The notes below the pieces were generated by a model. That model was given only the letters and a program-made list of their open reading frames with translations. It had not been told where the DNA came from and made no database searches. From assembly GCF_014648175.1 (NCBI RefSeq), contig NZ_BMQP01000027.1:44110-108109 (forward strand): a stretch of DNA of 64,000 bases, read 5' to 3'. The stretch comes from Planobispora rosea. GTDB taxonomy: Bacteria > Actinomycetota > Actinomycetes > Streptosporangiales > Streptosporangiaceae. This document shows positions 33,704 to 42,436 of the stretch, piece after piece; position 1 is the first letter of the stretch; each line of letters begins with the position of its first letter. The position numbers were made by a program, and so were the translations under genes.

Positions 33704-34533
33704 GTCGCCTGAGCTTTCTCGGGGTGATCGTCCGCGTGTTCATGTGGGCCTTCCTCATCGGCCTGGCGGTGGTCGTGCTCTATCCGCTGCTGTGGATGGT
33801 GCTCAGCGGGTTCAAGACCAACGCCGAGCTCTTCGGGGACCCCTTCGCCCTGCCCGTCGACTGGAGCTTCGACAACTACCGCAAGGCGTGGAACGGGGGA
33901 GTGAGCGGCTACCTGACCACCAGCGTGCTCGTCACCGTGACCTCCACGGTCGCCACCGTGTTCGTCAGCGCCTGGGCGGCCTACGGCCTGACCCGCGTGC
34001 AGATCCCGCTGAGCCGGACGGTCACCGCCCTGATCCTCGGCGGACTGATGCTCGCCCCCACCGTGGCGCTCGTCCCGCTGGTGAAGATGTTCCAGGCGAT
34101 GGGCCTGTACAACAGCTTCTGGGCGCTGCTCATCCTGTACACCGCCTTCCGCGTCCCGTTCACCACCTTCCTCATCCGCGCCTACATGATCGACCTGCCA
34201 CGCGAGGTCGACGAGGCCGCGGAGATGGACGGGGCCGGCCGGTGGACCGCCTTCTGGCGGATCACCCTGCCCATGTGCAAGCCGATCATCACCTCGACGG
34301 TCCTGCTGCACATCCTCTTCGCCTGGAACGAGTACCTGTTCGCGATGGTCTTCACCAGCGGCAGCGGCGTGCAGACCCTCCCGGTGGGCCTGACGAGCCT
34401 GATGAGCAGGCACGGCACCGACTTCCCCGTCGTCTTCGCCGGCATGGTGATCGCGGCCGTCCCGGTGGTGCTGCTGTTCTTCCTCGGCCAGCGCTACATC
34501 GTCAGGGGCCTGGCCGACGGGATCGGCAAGTGA
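33697..34533 (+). CDS. sugar ABC transporter permease, MalG type (FrlM role)
   Basis: A 278-residue permease with six predicted helices and the MalG-like EAA loop 'REVDEAAEMDGAGRWTAFWRITLP'. It ends in the usual 'GQRYIVRGLADGIGK'. ATG 33697 sits inside the end of the previous gene after AGGAGGAGGG. It completes the membrane channel. No ATPase gene follows, so MsiK must be supplied in trans. Confidence 0.9.
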   Translation: MVSRLSFLGVIVRVFMWAFLIGLAVVVLYPLLWMVLSGFKTNAELFGDPFALPVDWSFDNYRKAWNGGVSGYLTTSVLVTVTSTVATVFVSAWAAYGLTRVQIPLSRTVTALILGGLMLAPTVALVPLVKMFQAMGLYNSFWALLILYTAFRVPFTTFLIRAYMIDLPREVDEAAEMDGAGRWTAFWRITLPMCKPIITSTVLLHILFAWNEYLFAMVFTSGSGVQTLPVGLTSLMSRHGTDFPVVFAGMVIAAVPVVLLFFLGQRYIVRGLADGIGK

Positions 34534-34666
34534 CCCTCCTCCGGCGGGGCGGGAATCGGCCGCTGCCCGGCGGAGCTGGAAACAGACGACCCTCCGGAGG
34601 GGACCGGACCCCTCCGGCGGGGCCGGGAACCGGGCCGGAGCACGCCGCCGTACGACAGGAGTCCCG

Positions 34667-35515
34667 ATGACCCTCTCCCTCCAGCAGATCACCGGCTCGA
34701 ACTTCGCCTACCAGCACCTGCCGTTCGAGCGCTTCCTCGACGACGCCGCCGCCCTCGGCCGCGAGCGGGTGGAGCTGTGGGGCGTCGCGCCCCACTTCCA
34801 CATCCCGCAGGTGAGCGACGCCGAGGCGCGCGCCGTCCGCCGCCGCCTCGAATCGCGCGGCCTGGCGGTGCACTGCCTCACCCCCGAACAGGTGATGTAC
34901 CCGGTCAACATCGCCTCGCCCGTCACCTGGCTGCGGGCCGCGAGCATCGGCATGTTCCGCCGCGCGGCCGAGCTGTGCGCGGAGCTCGGGGCGGAGCTGC
35001 TGCTGCTCACCCCCGGCCGCGGCTTCGAGGACGAGCCGGTGGAGGCCGCCCGGCGCCGTTCCGCCGACGCGGTCGGCGAGATCGCCGCCTACGCCGCCGC
35101 GCTAGGAGTGACGTGCGTGCTCGAACCGCTGCAGCGGGTGGAGTCGAACCTCGTCAACGACTCCCGCACGCTCGCGGAGATGATCGACGAGGTGGGCGCG
35201 GCGAACCTCGGCGCCGTGCTCGACACCGTGGGCATGGCCGTGGCCGGTGAGAGCGTCGACGACTACTTCGACACGCTCGGCGACCGCGTCCGCCACGTGC
35301 ACCTGATCGACGGCAGGCCCGCGGGGCACCTGGCGTGGGGCGACGGGGAACTGCCGCTCGCCGACTACCTGGCCGCCCTGCAACGCCGGGGATACCGCGG
35401 GTCCATGACCTTCGAGCTCTTCGGCGACGGCGCCTACGCGTTCGCCCCCCGGCCGGTGGTGGAACGGTGCCTGGCGGCGGTCGGGGACGCGCTCGCGGAG
35501 CCCGGCCGCCGCTGA
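34667..35515 (+). CDS. frlC: sugar phosphate isomerase/epimerase, FrlC-like
   Basis: A 282-residue TIM barrel of the xylose-isomerase-like/AP-endonuclease-2 family. Metal-site segments are 'ERVELWGVAPH', 'VTCVLEPLQRVESNLVND' (Glu), 'NLGAVLDTVGM' (Asp), 'VRHVHLIDGRPAGHLAWGDGELPL' (His) and 'SMTFELFG' (Glu). The pattern 'LGxxxxELWGxxPH' and 'EPLxxxESN' follows E. coli FrlC, the fructoselysine 3-epimerase, which lets the cell also use psicose-type amines. It follows the permease by 133 bases with an AGGAG site. Family membership is certain, and the exact reaction is inferred from the locus. Confidence 0.8.
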   Translation: MTLSLQQITGSNFAYQHLPFERFLDDAAALGRERVELWGVAPHFHIPQVSDAEARAVRRRLESRGLAVHCLTPEQVMYPVNIASPVTWLRAASIGMFRRAAELCAELGAELLLLTPGRGFEDEPVEAARRRSADAVGEIAAYAAALGVTCVLEPLQRVESNLVNDSRTLAEMIDEVGAANLGAVLDTVGMAVAGESVDDYFDTLGDRVRHVHLIDGRPAGHLAWGDGELPLADYLAALQRRGYRGSMTFELFGDGAYAFAPRPVVERCLAAVGDALAEPGRR

Positions 35516-35524
35516 GGCGCCGCC

Positions 35525-36013
35525 TCAGATCATGCGGAAGTCGGCGAAGTCGAAGCCGGGGGAGACCACGCAGCTCACCAGGACGGCCTCGTCCCCGGCC
35601 GGGCGGGCCGCCTGCCAGGTGCCGGCCGGGACGAGGGCCTGGGGGACCTGGCCCTCCTCCACCAGCGGGCCGAGGGTGAGCGTGCCGGCAGGCTGGCCCT
35701 CGTGGCCGCCGAGGACCAGCGTCAGCGGGCCGCCCCGGTGCCAGAGCCACACCTCGTCGGAGCGGACGACGTGCGGGCGCGACTCCTCGCCGGGCGAGAG
35801 CAGGAAGTAGATCCCGGTGGCGGTCGCCCGGGGCCCGCCGTACCCGGGCGGGGCGAACTGGTGGGAGGTGCGCCAGGTCTCGCGGAACCAGCCCCCCTCG
35901 GGGTGGGGCCGGAGGTCCAGGACCTCGGCGAGCGGCGGGCGCTGCGGAGGCCGCGGGGACTCCGGGGGCTGCGAGGACCGGGGGGACTGCGAAGGTCGTG
36001 AAGGTACGGTCAC
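35525..36013 (-). CDS. cupin domain protein, DUF985 type
   Basis: A 162-residue cupin of the DUF985 family: 'LRPHPEGGWFRETWRTS', 'ATGIYFLLSPGEESRPHVVRSDEVWLWHRGGPLTLVLGG', 'ALVPAGTWQAARP' and 'VVSPGFDFADFRM'. The jelly-roll histidines may bind a metal. The first 27 residues are Pro/Ser/Gln/Arg-rich. GTG 36013 has TACCAT seven bases upstream, so it is likely leaderless. It converges on frlC with nine bases between the stops. Function of the family is uncertain. Confidence 0.85.
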   Translation of the reverse strand: MTVPSRPSQSPRSSQPPESPRPPQRPPLAEVLDLRPHPEGGWFRETWRTSHQFAPPGYGGPRATATGIYFLLSPGEESRPHVVRSDEVWLWHRGGPLTLVLGGHEGQPAGTLTLGPLVEEGQVPQALVPAGTWQAARPAGDEAVLVSCVVSPGFDFADFRMI

Positions 36014-36227
36014 CGCTCCGATGGTAGGGGGTGCCCCCGACGGATTCCCGCCGGTCCGCGGGGACGCCTCCCGGGCGGGTGCGCGGGCCCGGCAGACGCT
36101 CTCCGGGCACGGCCACGAGGGCCCGGCGGCAGGAGGAGAGGACTGGTTTCCGGCCGATGAACAGGGAGAACACGCGGCATGCCGGGATGCCGGGAATTTG
36201 TCGGCGGGGTTGGTTAGCGTTCGGCGC

Positions 36228-37508
36228 GTGATCGAACGGTGGAACCGGGACCAGGTGCTCGCGCTCGCGCCCGACGCCTCGTCCCAGAAAGCGGCCCATG
36301 GGGTGTCGTCCCCCGGGAAGTGGTCGAATACCGGTGTCACCGCCGAGGCGGTGTGGGGAGAGTGCAAGGGCAGCGGCTCCAAGCCCTACCGGGCCTGCGT
36401 GGACCTGTCCGGTCCCGCCTACCGGTGCAGCTGCCCGAGCCGGAAATTCCCCTGCAAGCACGCCCTCGGCCTGCTGCTGCTGTGGTCGGCCGACGGCGTC
36501 CCGGGCGCGGACGGGCCCGCCGACTGGGTGGCCGAGTGGCTCGACCAGCGCCGCGCCCGCGCCGAGAGGCCCGCGCCCGCGCCCCGTGCGGCGGCCGCCG
36601 CGGCCCCCGACCCGAGACGGGCCGAGCAGCGCGAGCAGCGGGTCGCGGCCGGCCTGGAGGAGCTGGACCGCTGGCTGGCCGACCAGGTGCGGCAGGGCAT
36701 CGCCGGATCGCGCCGCCACGACCACTGGGACGGACTCGTCAAGCGCCTGATCGACGCCCAGGCCCCCGGTGCCGCCGGGACCGTCTCGCGTCTGGGGACC
36801 GTCCTGGGGGGCGAGGACTGGCCGGCCCGCCTGCTGTCGGAGTACGCGCTGCTGCATCTGCTCGTCACCGCCCACCGCCGCGAGCCGCCGGCGCCGACCG
36901 CGCGGGGGCGGGTCGGGTTCCCGACCTCCAAGGAGGAGGTGCTCGCCGGGGAGACGGTCCGCGACCGGTGGGACGTGCTGGGACGGCGGGACGAGGAACA
37001 GGACCGGCTGATCACGCGGCGGGCCTGGCTGCGCGGCCGTACGACCGGCCGGGCGGCGCTCGTGCTCTCCTTCGCCCCGGCCGGGCAGACGCAGACGCTC
37101 GACGCCTCGCTCGTCACGGGGATGACGGTGGACGCGGACCTGGCGTTCTACCCCGGATCGGCCCCGCTGCGCGCCCTGGTCGCCACCCGGCACGGCGCCG
37201 CCCCCGCGGCGGTCCCGCCCGGCTCCGGCCCGGAGCAGGCGCTGCGGGAGGTGGCGGCGGCCCTGGCGGGGGACCCGTGGACGGACTCCTGGCCGGTGGT
37301 CCTCGACGGGGTCGTCCCGCTGCGGAACGGCGGGTGGCTGCTGGGCGGCCCGGACGGCGGGATCCCGCTGCACCCGTCGGCGGGCACCCCGTGGCGGCTG
37401 GTCGCCGCCTCCGGCGGACGCCCGCTGACCGTCGCCGCCGAATGGACCCCGCAGGGCCTGCGGCCCCTGTCGACCTGGGATGAGGAAGGCCGGGTGGTGG
37501 TGCTGTGA
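36228..37508 (+). CDS. SWIM zinc-finger protein (first gene of the MoxR-VWA operon)
   Basis: A 426-residue protein. The SWIM finger 'YRCSCPSRKFPCKHALGLLL' (CxC..CxH) lies near residues 64-83, after a short DNA/protein-binding start. The rest is helical, with no enzyme motif. A TAGCGT box seven bases before GTG 36228 suggests a leaderless mRNA. The next gene starts within its stop codon. E. coli yehQ, also SWIM, belongs to the equivalent yeh cluster. SWIM fingers bind DNA or proteins, and here the protein is probably the recruiting or sensing part of the system. Confidence 0.9.
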   Translation: MIERWNRDQVLALAPDASSQKAAHGVSSPGKWSNTGVTAEAVWGECKGSGSKPYRACVDLSGPAYRCSCPSRKFPCKHALGLLLLWSADGVPGADGPADWVAEWLDQRRARAERPAPAPRAAAAAAPDPRRAEQREQRVAAGLEELDRWLADQVRQGIAGSRRHDHWDGLVKRLIDAQAPGAAGTVSRLGTVLGGEDWPARLLSEYALLHLLVTAHRREPPAPTARGRVGFPTSKEEVLAGETVRDRWDVLGRRDEEQDRLITRRAWLRGRTTGRAALVLSFAPAGQTQTLDASLVTGMTVDADLAFYPGSAPLRALVATRHGAAPAAVPPGSGPEQALREVAAALAGDPWTDSWPVVLDGVVPLRNGGWLLGGPDGGIPLHPSAGTPWRLVAASGGRPLTVAAEWTPQGLRPLSTWDEEGRVVVL

Positions 37509-38935
37509 GCGCCTCTGCGAGCGGTTCTCCGAAGGGGACCATGACCCCGTGGGAGGACCTCGTGTCCACCGCGCTCGTCGGCACCGACCGCAGGCCGCTG
37601 CCGGGCGCCCCGGCCGGCGCCGACCCGGCGGTGGAGCTGCTGGAACGGGCCGCCGTGCACACCGTCCGCGTCCGTGCCGGGCAGCGGCTGCGCGCGGGCA
37701 CGCCGCTGGAGGCGGCCCCGCCGGAGGAGCAGCCCGTCGTCTCGCGCGCCGCCGCCGACCGGCTGGCCCGGATCCTCGGCGGTGAGCGGCCGAGGCTGCT
37801 GGCCGAGTGGCTGCAGACCGCCGCGGGCCGCGGTTACCGCCTCGCGCCGCACCTGCTGCCCGAGCTGCTCGACCACGCCGCCCGGGACCGCTCGATCCGG
37901 CCGCACGTCGGCATCCTGGCCGGGCACCGGGGGCGCTGGCTGGCCGGGCTCAACCCCGCCTGGGGCTTCCTGCTGGAGGAGGTCACCGCGGCCCGGCCGC
38001 GGCCGGAGGTGTGGGAGCTGGGCACCTCCGGGGACCGCCGGGCCTACCTGGCCGCGCTGCGGGCCGCCGATCCCGGGGCCGCCCGCGAGCTGCTCGCGGC
38101 GGCGTGGGAGAAGGAGACCCCCGAGGATCGGGCGGCGTTCCTGGAGCTCCTCGGGGAGGGACTCTCCCTCGACGACGAGCCGTTCCTGGAGGCCGCGCTC
38201 GACGACCGCCGCATCGAGGTCAGGCACAGGGCCTCCGAGCTGCTCACCCGCCTGCCGGACTCGCGGCTCGGGCGGCGGATGGCCGAGCGGGCCGCCCGCC
38301 GCTTCGCCGTCGCGCGCGGCAGGCTCAACGTGGACCCGCCCCTCGAGTGCGACGCCGCGATGGAGCGCGACGGCATCCGGCCCAAGCCGCCCCGGGGCAT
38401 GGGCGAGCAGGGCTGGTGGCTGCGGCAGCTGGTGTCCCGCACCCCGCTCGCCGTCTGGCGCGACCTACTTGGGCACTCGCCCCGCGAGCTCGTCCGGATG
38501 AAGGTCGTCGACTGGGGCCGGGAGGTCATGGCGGGATGGGTCAGGGCGACCGTGATCCAGGAGGACCCGGAGTGGGCACGGGAGCTGTTCGCCTCCGACC
38601 CCCTGGCCGACCTGCTGGCCGTACTGCCCCGCGGGGAACAGGAGACCCTGGCGACGGACTTCGTCCGCGGGCACGGCCTGGACGGGCAGCTCATCATGGT
38701 CCTCGGCGGCGTGGCGGCCCCGTGGGGGCAGGAGCTGTCCCGGGCCGTGTTCCACAAGATCCTCGAAGTGTCGGGCACCCAGCCGTGGAACCTCGGCGAG
38801 CTGACCAAGCTGGCCGGTGAGCGCGTCGATCCGGCGCTGCACGGCCTGGCGGAGCGGCTCTCGCCCGAACCCCCCATCCAGGAGGTCGCCGCCCTCCTGC
38901 GTTTCCGTGACGACATGCTGAAGGAGCTCTCATGA
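37505..38935 (+). CDS. DUF5691 family helical-repeat protein
   Basis: A 476-residue protein of the DUF5691 family, known from this kind of operon. It begins 'MTPWEDLVSTALVGTDRRPLP' a few residues in. The rest looks like HEAT-type helical repeats ('EETPEDRAAFLELLGEGLSLDDEPFLEAALDDRRIEVRHRASELLTRLPDS'), suited to a scaffold. The GTG start overlaps the SWIM stop by four bases, and the stop overlaps the MoxR start (ATGA), so all three are co-translated. No catalytic residues can be named. Confidence 0.85.
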   Translation: MSASASGSPKGTMTPWEDLVSTALVGTDRRPLPGAPAGADPAVELLERAAVHTVRVRAGQRLRAGTPLEAAPPEEQPVVSRAAADRLARILGGERPRLLAEWLQTAAGRGYRLAPHLLPELLDHAARDRSIRPHVGILAGHRGRWLAGLNPAWGFLLEEVTAARPRPEVWELGTSGDRRAYLAALRAADPGAARELLAAAWEKETPEDRAAFLELLGEGLSLDDEPFLEAALDDRRIEVRHRASELLTRLPDSRLGRRMAERAARRFAVARGRLNVDPPLECDAAMERDGIRPKPPRGMGEQGWWLRQLVSRTPLAVWRDLLGHSPRELVRMKVVDWGREVMAGWVRATVIQEDPEWARELFASDPLADLLAVLPRGEQETLATDFVRGHGLDGQLIMVLGGVAAPWGQELSRAVFHKILEVSGTQPWNLGELTKLAGERVDPALHGLAERLSPEPPIQEVAALLRFRDDMLKELS

Positions 38936-40008
38936 CGACGGTGCAGCCGGTGCTGCGCGCCCACGCCGAGGACCAGTACGCCGAGGAGCTGGAGATCCTG
39001 GCCAAGGACGACGACCGGGTCCGGCCGCCGGGCTGGAAGTTGTCGCCGTGGGCGGTGACCGCCTACATCCTGGGGGACGGAGAGCGGATCACTCCCAAGT
39101 ACATCGGCCCCCGCCGCATCGTCGAGGTGGCCGTGGCGACGCTGGCCACCGACCGGGCGCTGCTGCTGCTCGGCGTGCCCGGAACCGCGAAGACCTGGCT
39201 GTCGGAGCACCTGGCCGCCGCGATCAGCGGCGACTCCACCCTGCTGGTGCAGGGCACGGCGGGCACCGCCGAGGAGGCCGTCCGCTACGGCTGGAACTAC
39301 GCGCGGCTGCTGGCCGAGGGGCCGTCCCGGGAGGCGCTCACCCCCAGCCCGGTGATGCGGGCGATGGCCGAGGGCCGCATCGCCCGGGTCGAGGAGCTGA
39401 CCCGCATGCCCTCCGACGTGCAGGACGCGCTGATCACCGTGCTGTCGGAGAAGACGCTGCCGATCCCGGAGCTGAACGAGGAGGTCCAGGCCTCCCGCGG
39501 GTTCAACCTCATCGCCACCGCCAACGACCGCGACCGGGGCGTCAACGACCTGTCCAGCGCGCTGCGCCGCAGGTTCAACACGGTCGTGCTGCCGGTGCCG
39601 GCCACCGCGGAGGAGGAGGTGGACATCGTCACCCGCCGGGTGGAGCAGCTGGGCCGCTCCCTGGAACTGCCCGGGATCCCGGCCGGGCTGGAGGAGATCC
39701 GCCGCGTCGTCACGGTCTTCCGCGAGCTGCGGACCGGGGTCACCGAGGACGGCCGTACCAAGGTCAAGTCGCCCAGCGGCACCCTCAGCACCGCCGAGGC
39801 CATCTCCGTCATCACCAACGGCGTCGCCCTGGCGGCCCACTTCGGCGACGGGGTGCTGCGCCCCGCCGACGTGGCCGCCGGGATCGTCGGCGCCGTGGTC
39901 CAGGACCCGGTCTCCGACAGCGTCGTCTGGCGCGAGTACCTCGAGACCGTCGTGCGGGAGCGCCGGGACTGGCGCGACTTCTACCGGGCCTGCCGTGACG
40001 CGGGCTGA
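38932..40008 (+). CDS. MoxR-type AAA+ ATPase (YehL-like)
   Basis: A 358-residue AAA+ protein. Walker A is GVPGTAKT (81-88). A Walker-B-like segment 'RIARVEELTRMPSDVQDALITVLSEKTLPI' has Glu-Glu where most MoxR proteins have Asp-Glu. Sensor 1 is 'NLIATANDRDRGVNDLSSALRRRFNTV', which also holds the arginine finger. MoxR ATPases work with VWA proteins to remodel or insert metals into partner complexes. This one has the length of E. coli YehL and stands in the same set of genes. Confidence 0.92.
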   Translation: MTTVQPVLRAHAEDQYAEELEILAKDDDRVRPPGWKLSPWAVTAYILGDGERITPKYIGPRRIVEVAVATLATDRALLLLGVPGTAKTWLSEHLAAAISGDSTLLVQGTAGTAEEAVRYGWNYARLLAEGPSREALTPSPVMRAMAEGRIARVEELTRMPSDVQDALITVLSEKTLPIPELNEEVQASRGFNLIATANDRDRGVNDLSSALRRRFNTVVLPVPATAEEEVDIVTRRVEQLGRSLELPGIPAGLEEIRRVVTVFRELRTGVTEDGRTKVKSPSGTLSTAEAISVITNGVALAAHFGDGVLRPADVAAGIVGAVVQDPVSDSVVWREYLETVVRERRDWRDFYRACRDAG

Positions 40009-42436
40009 GCCGGAGGCCGCCGCGCGGGCGGCGGGCGTGTCCGTCCTCGGCGTCCGGCACCACGGGCCCGGCTCGGCGCGGTCCCTCCGCGCGGAGCTGG
40101 AGCGCCTCAAGCCGGACATCGTGCTCATCGAGGGCCCGCCGGAGGCCGACGAGCTGGTCGCCCTCGCCGCGGACCCGGAGCTGGAACCGCCGGTGGCGCT
40201 GCTGGCGCACGTGCCGGGCGAGCCGTCCAGGGCGGCGTTCTGGCCGTTCGCGGTGTTCTCTCCCGAATGGCAGGCGATCGGCTACGCGGCCGAGGCGGGC
40301 GTGCCGGTCCGGTTCTGCGACCTGCCCGCCGCGCACAGCCTCGCCTCCCCCGCCGAAGACGCCGAAGCCGCGGTGGAGGCGGAGGAGAAGGACGGGGAGA
40401 AGGACGGGGAGGAGAAGGACGGAGAAGCGCGGGCCGTGCGGATCGATCCGATCGGCGCGCTCGCCCGTGCCGCCGGATACGACGATCCCGAGCGCTGGTG
40501 GGAGGACGCGGTCGAGCACCGCGGGGACACACCGTTCGAGGTGATCGCCGAGGCGATGGCCGCGGTCCGCGAGGGTCACGTCCCGGAGGGGAACGAGGCG
40601 CGGCGCGAGGCGTTCATGCGCCGGACGATCCGCAGGGCGGTCAAGGACGGGTTCGAGCGGATCGCCGTCGTCTGCGGCGCCTGGCACGTCCCGGCCCTGG
40701 CCGGACCGGCGGGCGCCCGGAGGTGGGACGCGGGGCTGCCGCCGGCCAGGGCCGACGACGCGCTGCTGCGCGGCCTGCCCAAGGCCAAGGTGGAGATGAC
40801 CTGGGTGCCGTGGACCTACGGGCGGCTGGGCGCCTGGAGCGGGTACGGCGCGGGCGTGACCTCCCCGGGCTGGTACCACCACCTGTTCGCCGCGCCCGAC
40901 CGGCCGGTGGAGCGGTGGCTGACCGGGGCCGCCGGGGTGCTGCGCGCCGAGGACCTCCCGGTCTCCTCCGCGCACGTCATCGAGGCGGTACGGCTCGCGC
41001 ACTCGCTCGCGGTGCTCCGGGGACGGCCGCTGGCCGGGCTGGCGGAGGTCACCGAGGCGGTCAGGGCCGTCCTGTGCGAGGGCGACGACCTGCCGGTGGA
41101 GCTGATCCAGCGGCGCATGGTCGTGGGGGAGCGGCTCGGCCGGGTGCCCGACACGACCCCGATGGTCCCGCTCCAGCGCCACCTGCGCGAGGAGCAGCGG
41201 CGGCTCAGGCTCAAGCCGGAGGCGCTCGACCGCGAGCTCGACCTCGACCTGCGCAAGCCCCTCGACCTGGACCGCAGCAGGCTGCTGCACCGCCTGAGGC
41301 TGCTCGGTGTGGGCTGGGGGACCCTCCGGGAGAGCCGGGGCAAGGGCACCTTCCGCGAGTCGTGGACGCTGGTGTGGCGTCCTGAGTTCGACATCGACCT
41401 GATCGAGGCGAGCGCCTGGGGAACCACCGTCCCGGCGGCGGCCGCGGCCCGCGTCCGCGACCTCGCGGGGGGCGGAGGGGCGGCCGGTGGCCCGTCCGGG
41501 GGGCGGGGCTCCGGGCCGGGCGGCCGGGGAGGGGCCGGGCAGGGAGGGGCCGGGCAGTCCGGCGGTGTCTCGCTCGCCGACCTGACCGGGCTGGTGGAGA
41601 AGTGCCTGCTCGCCGACCTTCCGGACGCGCTGCCGTACGTGCTGGACGCCCTGTCGGCGCGGGCGGCGCTGGACAGCGACGTGACGCACCTGATGGCGGC
41701 GCTGCCCGCGATGGTCCGCGCCCAGCGTTACGGCGACGTGCGCGGCACGCCCGCCGCCGGGCTGTCCACGATCGTCGACGCCCTGCTCACCCGCGTCTGC
41801 GTCGGCCTGGGCGCGGCGGTCACCGGCCTGGACGACGACGCCGCCCGCGACCTGCTCCGCCACGTCGACGCGGTGCACGCCGCCGTCGGGCTGCTCGACT
41901 CCGGTGCGGCGGGCGGCGGCTCCGGCGGTGAGACCGGCGGCGAGGTCCCGGGCGAGGAACCGCCCGGGACACGCTGGCTGGCCGCGCTGCGCGCGGTGTC
42001 GGGCCGGTCGGACCTGCACGGGCTGATCGAGGGGCGGATCGTCCGGATCCTGCTGGACGCCGGGGACCTCGACGCCGACCGCGCCGGGCGGCGGATGTCG
42101 CGGGCGATGTCGGCCGGGCATCCGCCCGCCCGGGTGGCGGCCTGGGTCGAGGGGTTCGTCTCCGGCGGCGGGCTGCTGCTCGTGCACGACGCCCGGCTGC
42201 TGGGGCTGATCGACGGGTGGCTGACCGGGCTGGCCCCGGAGGCGTTCACGGACGTGCTGCCGCTGCTGCGGCGGACCTTCGGCGCCTTCGCCGCGCCGGA
42301 GCGCCGCTCGATCGGCGAGCGGGTGCGCTCGCTCGGCGGGGGCGAGAGCGCCGCCGCGGCGGCCGAGGACATCGACGAGGAGCGTGCGGCGGCGGCCGTA
42401 CGGACCGTACTGGAGATCCTGGGGAGGGCATCGTGA
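39995..42436 (+). CDS. DUF5682 family protein
   Basis: An 813-residue protein. The N-terminal half starts 'VSVLGVRHHGPGSARSLRAELERLKPDIVLIEGPPEADELVAL' and later has 'GFERIAVVCGAWHVPAL'. This layout (an early GxxHGPxS, an I-E-G-P strand, a late histidine strand) resembles TraB/TIKI- and erythromycin-esterase-like hydrolases, so it may be the enzymatic effector of the operon. An acidic low-complexity patch (about 126-148) and a Gly-rich linker (about 490-525) divide it from a helical C-terminal part. The start overlaps the MoxR gene by 14 bases and the stop overlaps the VWA gene. Confidence 0.82.
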   Translation: MTRAEPEAAARAAGVSVLGVRHHGPGSARSLRAELERLKPDIVLIEGPPEADELVALAADPELEPPVALLAHVPGEPSRAAFWPFAVFSPEWQAIGYAAEAGVPVRFCDLPAAHSLASPAEDAEAAVEAEEKDGEKDGEEKDGEARAVRIDPIGALARAAGYDDPERWWEDAVEHRGDTPFEVIAEAMAAVREGHVPEGNEARREAFMRRTIRRAVKDGFERIAVVCGAWHVPALAGPAGARRWDAGLPPARADDALLRGLPKAKVEMTWVPWTYGRLGAWSGYGAGVTSPGWYHHLFAAPDRPVERWLTGAAGVLRAEDLPVSSAHVIEAVRLAHSLAVLRGRPLAGLAEVTEAVRAVLCEGDDLPVELIQRRMVVGERLGRVPDTTPMVPLQRHLREEQRRLRLKPEALDRELDLDLRKPLDLDRSRLLHRLRLLGVGWGTLRESRGKGTFRESWTLVWRPEFDIDLIEASAWGTTVPAAAAARVRDLAGGGGAAGGPSGGRGSGPGGRGGAGQGGAGQSGGVSLADLTGLVEKCLLADLPDALPYVLDALSARAALDSDVTHLMAALPAMVRAQRYGDVRGTPAAGLSTIVDALLTRVCVGLGAAVTGLDDDAARDLLRHVDAVHAAVGLLDSGAAGGGSGGETGGEVPGEEPPGTRWLAALRAVSGRSDLHGLIEGRIVRILLDAGDLDADRAGRRMSRAMSAGHPPARVAAWVEGFVSGGGLLLVHDARLLGLIDGWLTGLAPEAFTDVLPLLRRTFGAFAAPERRSIGERVRSLGGGESAAAAAEDIDEERAAAAVRTVLEILGRAS

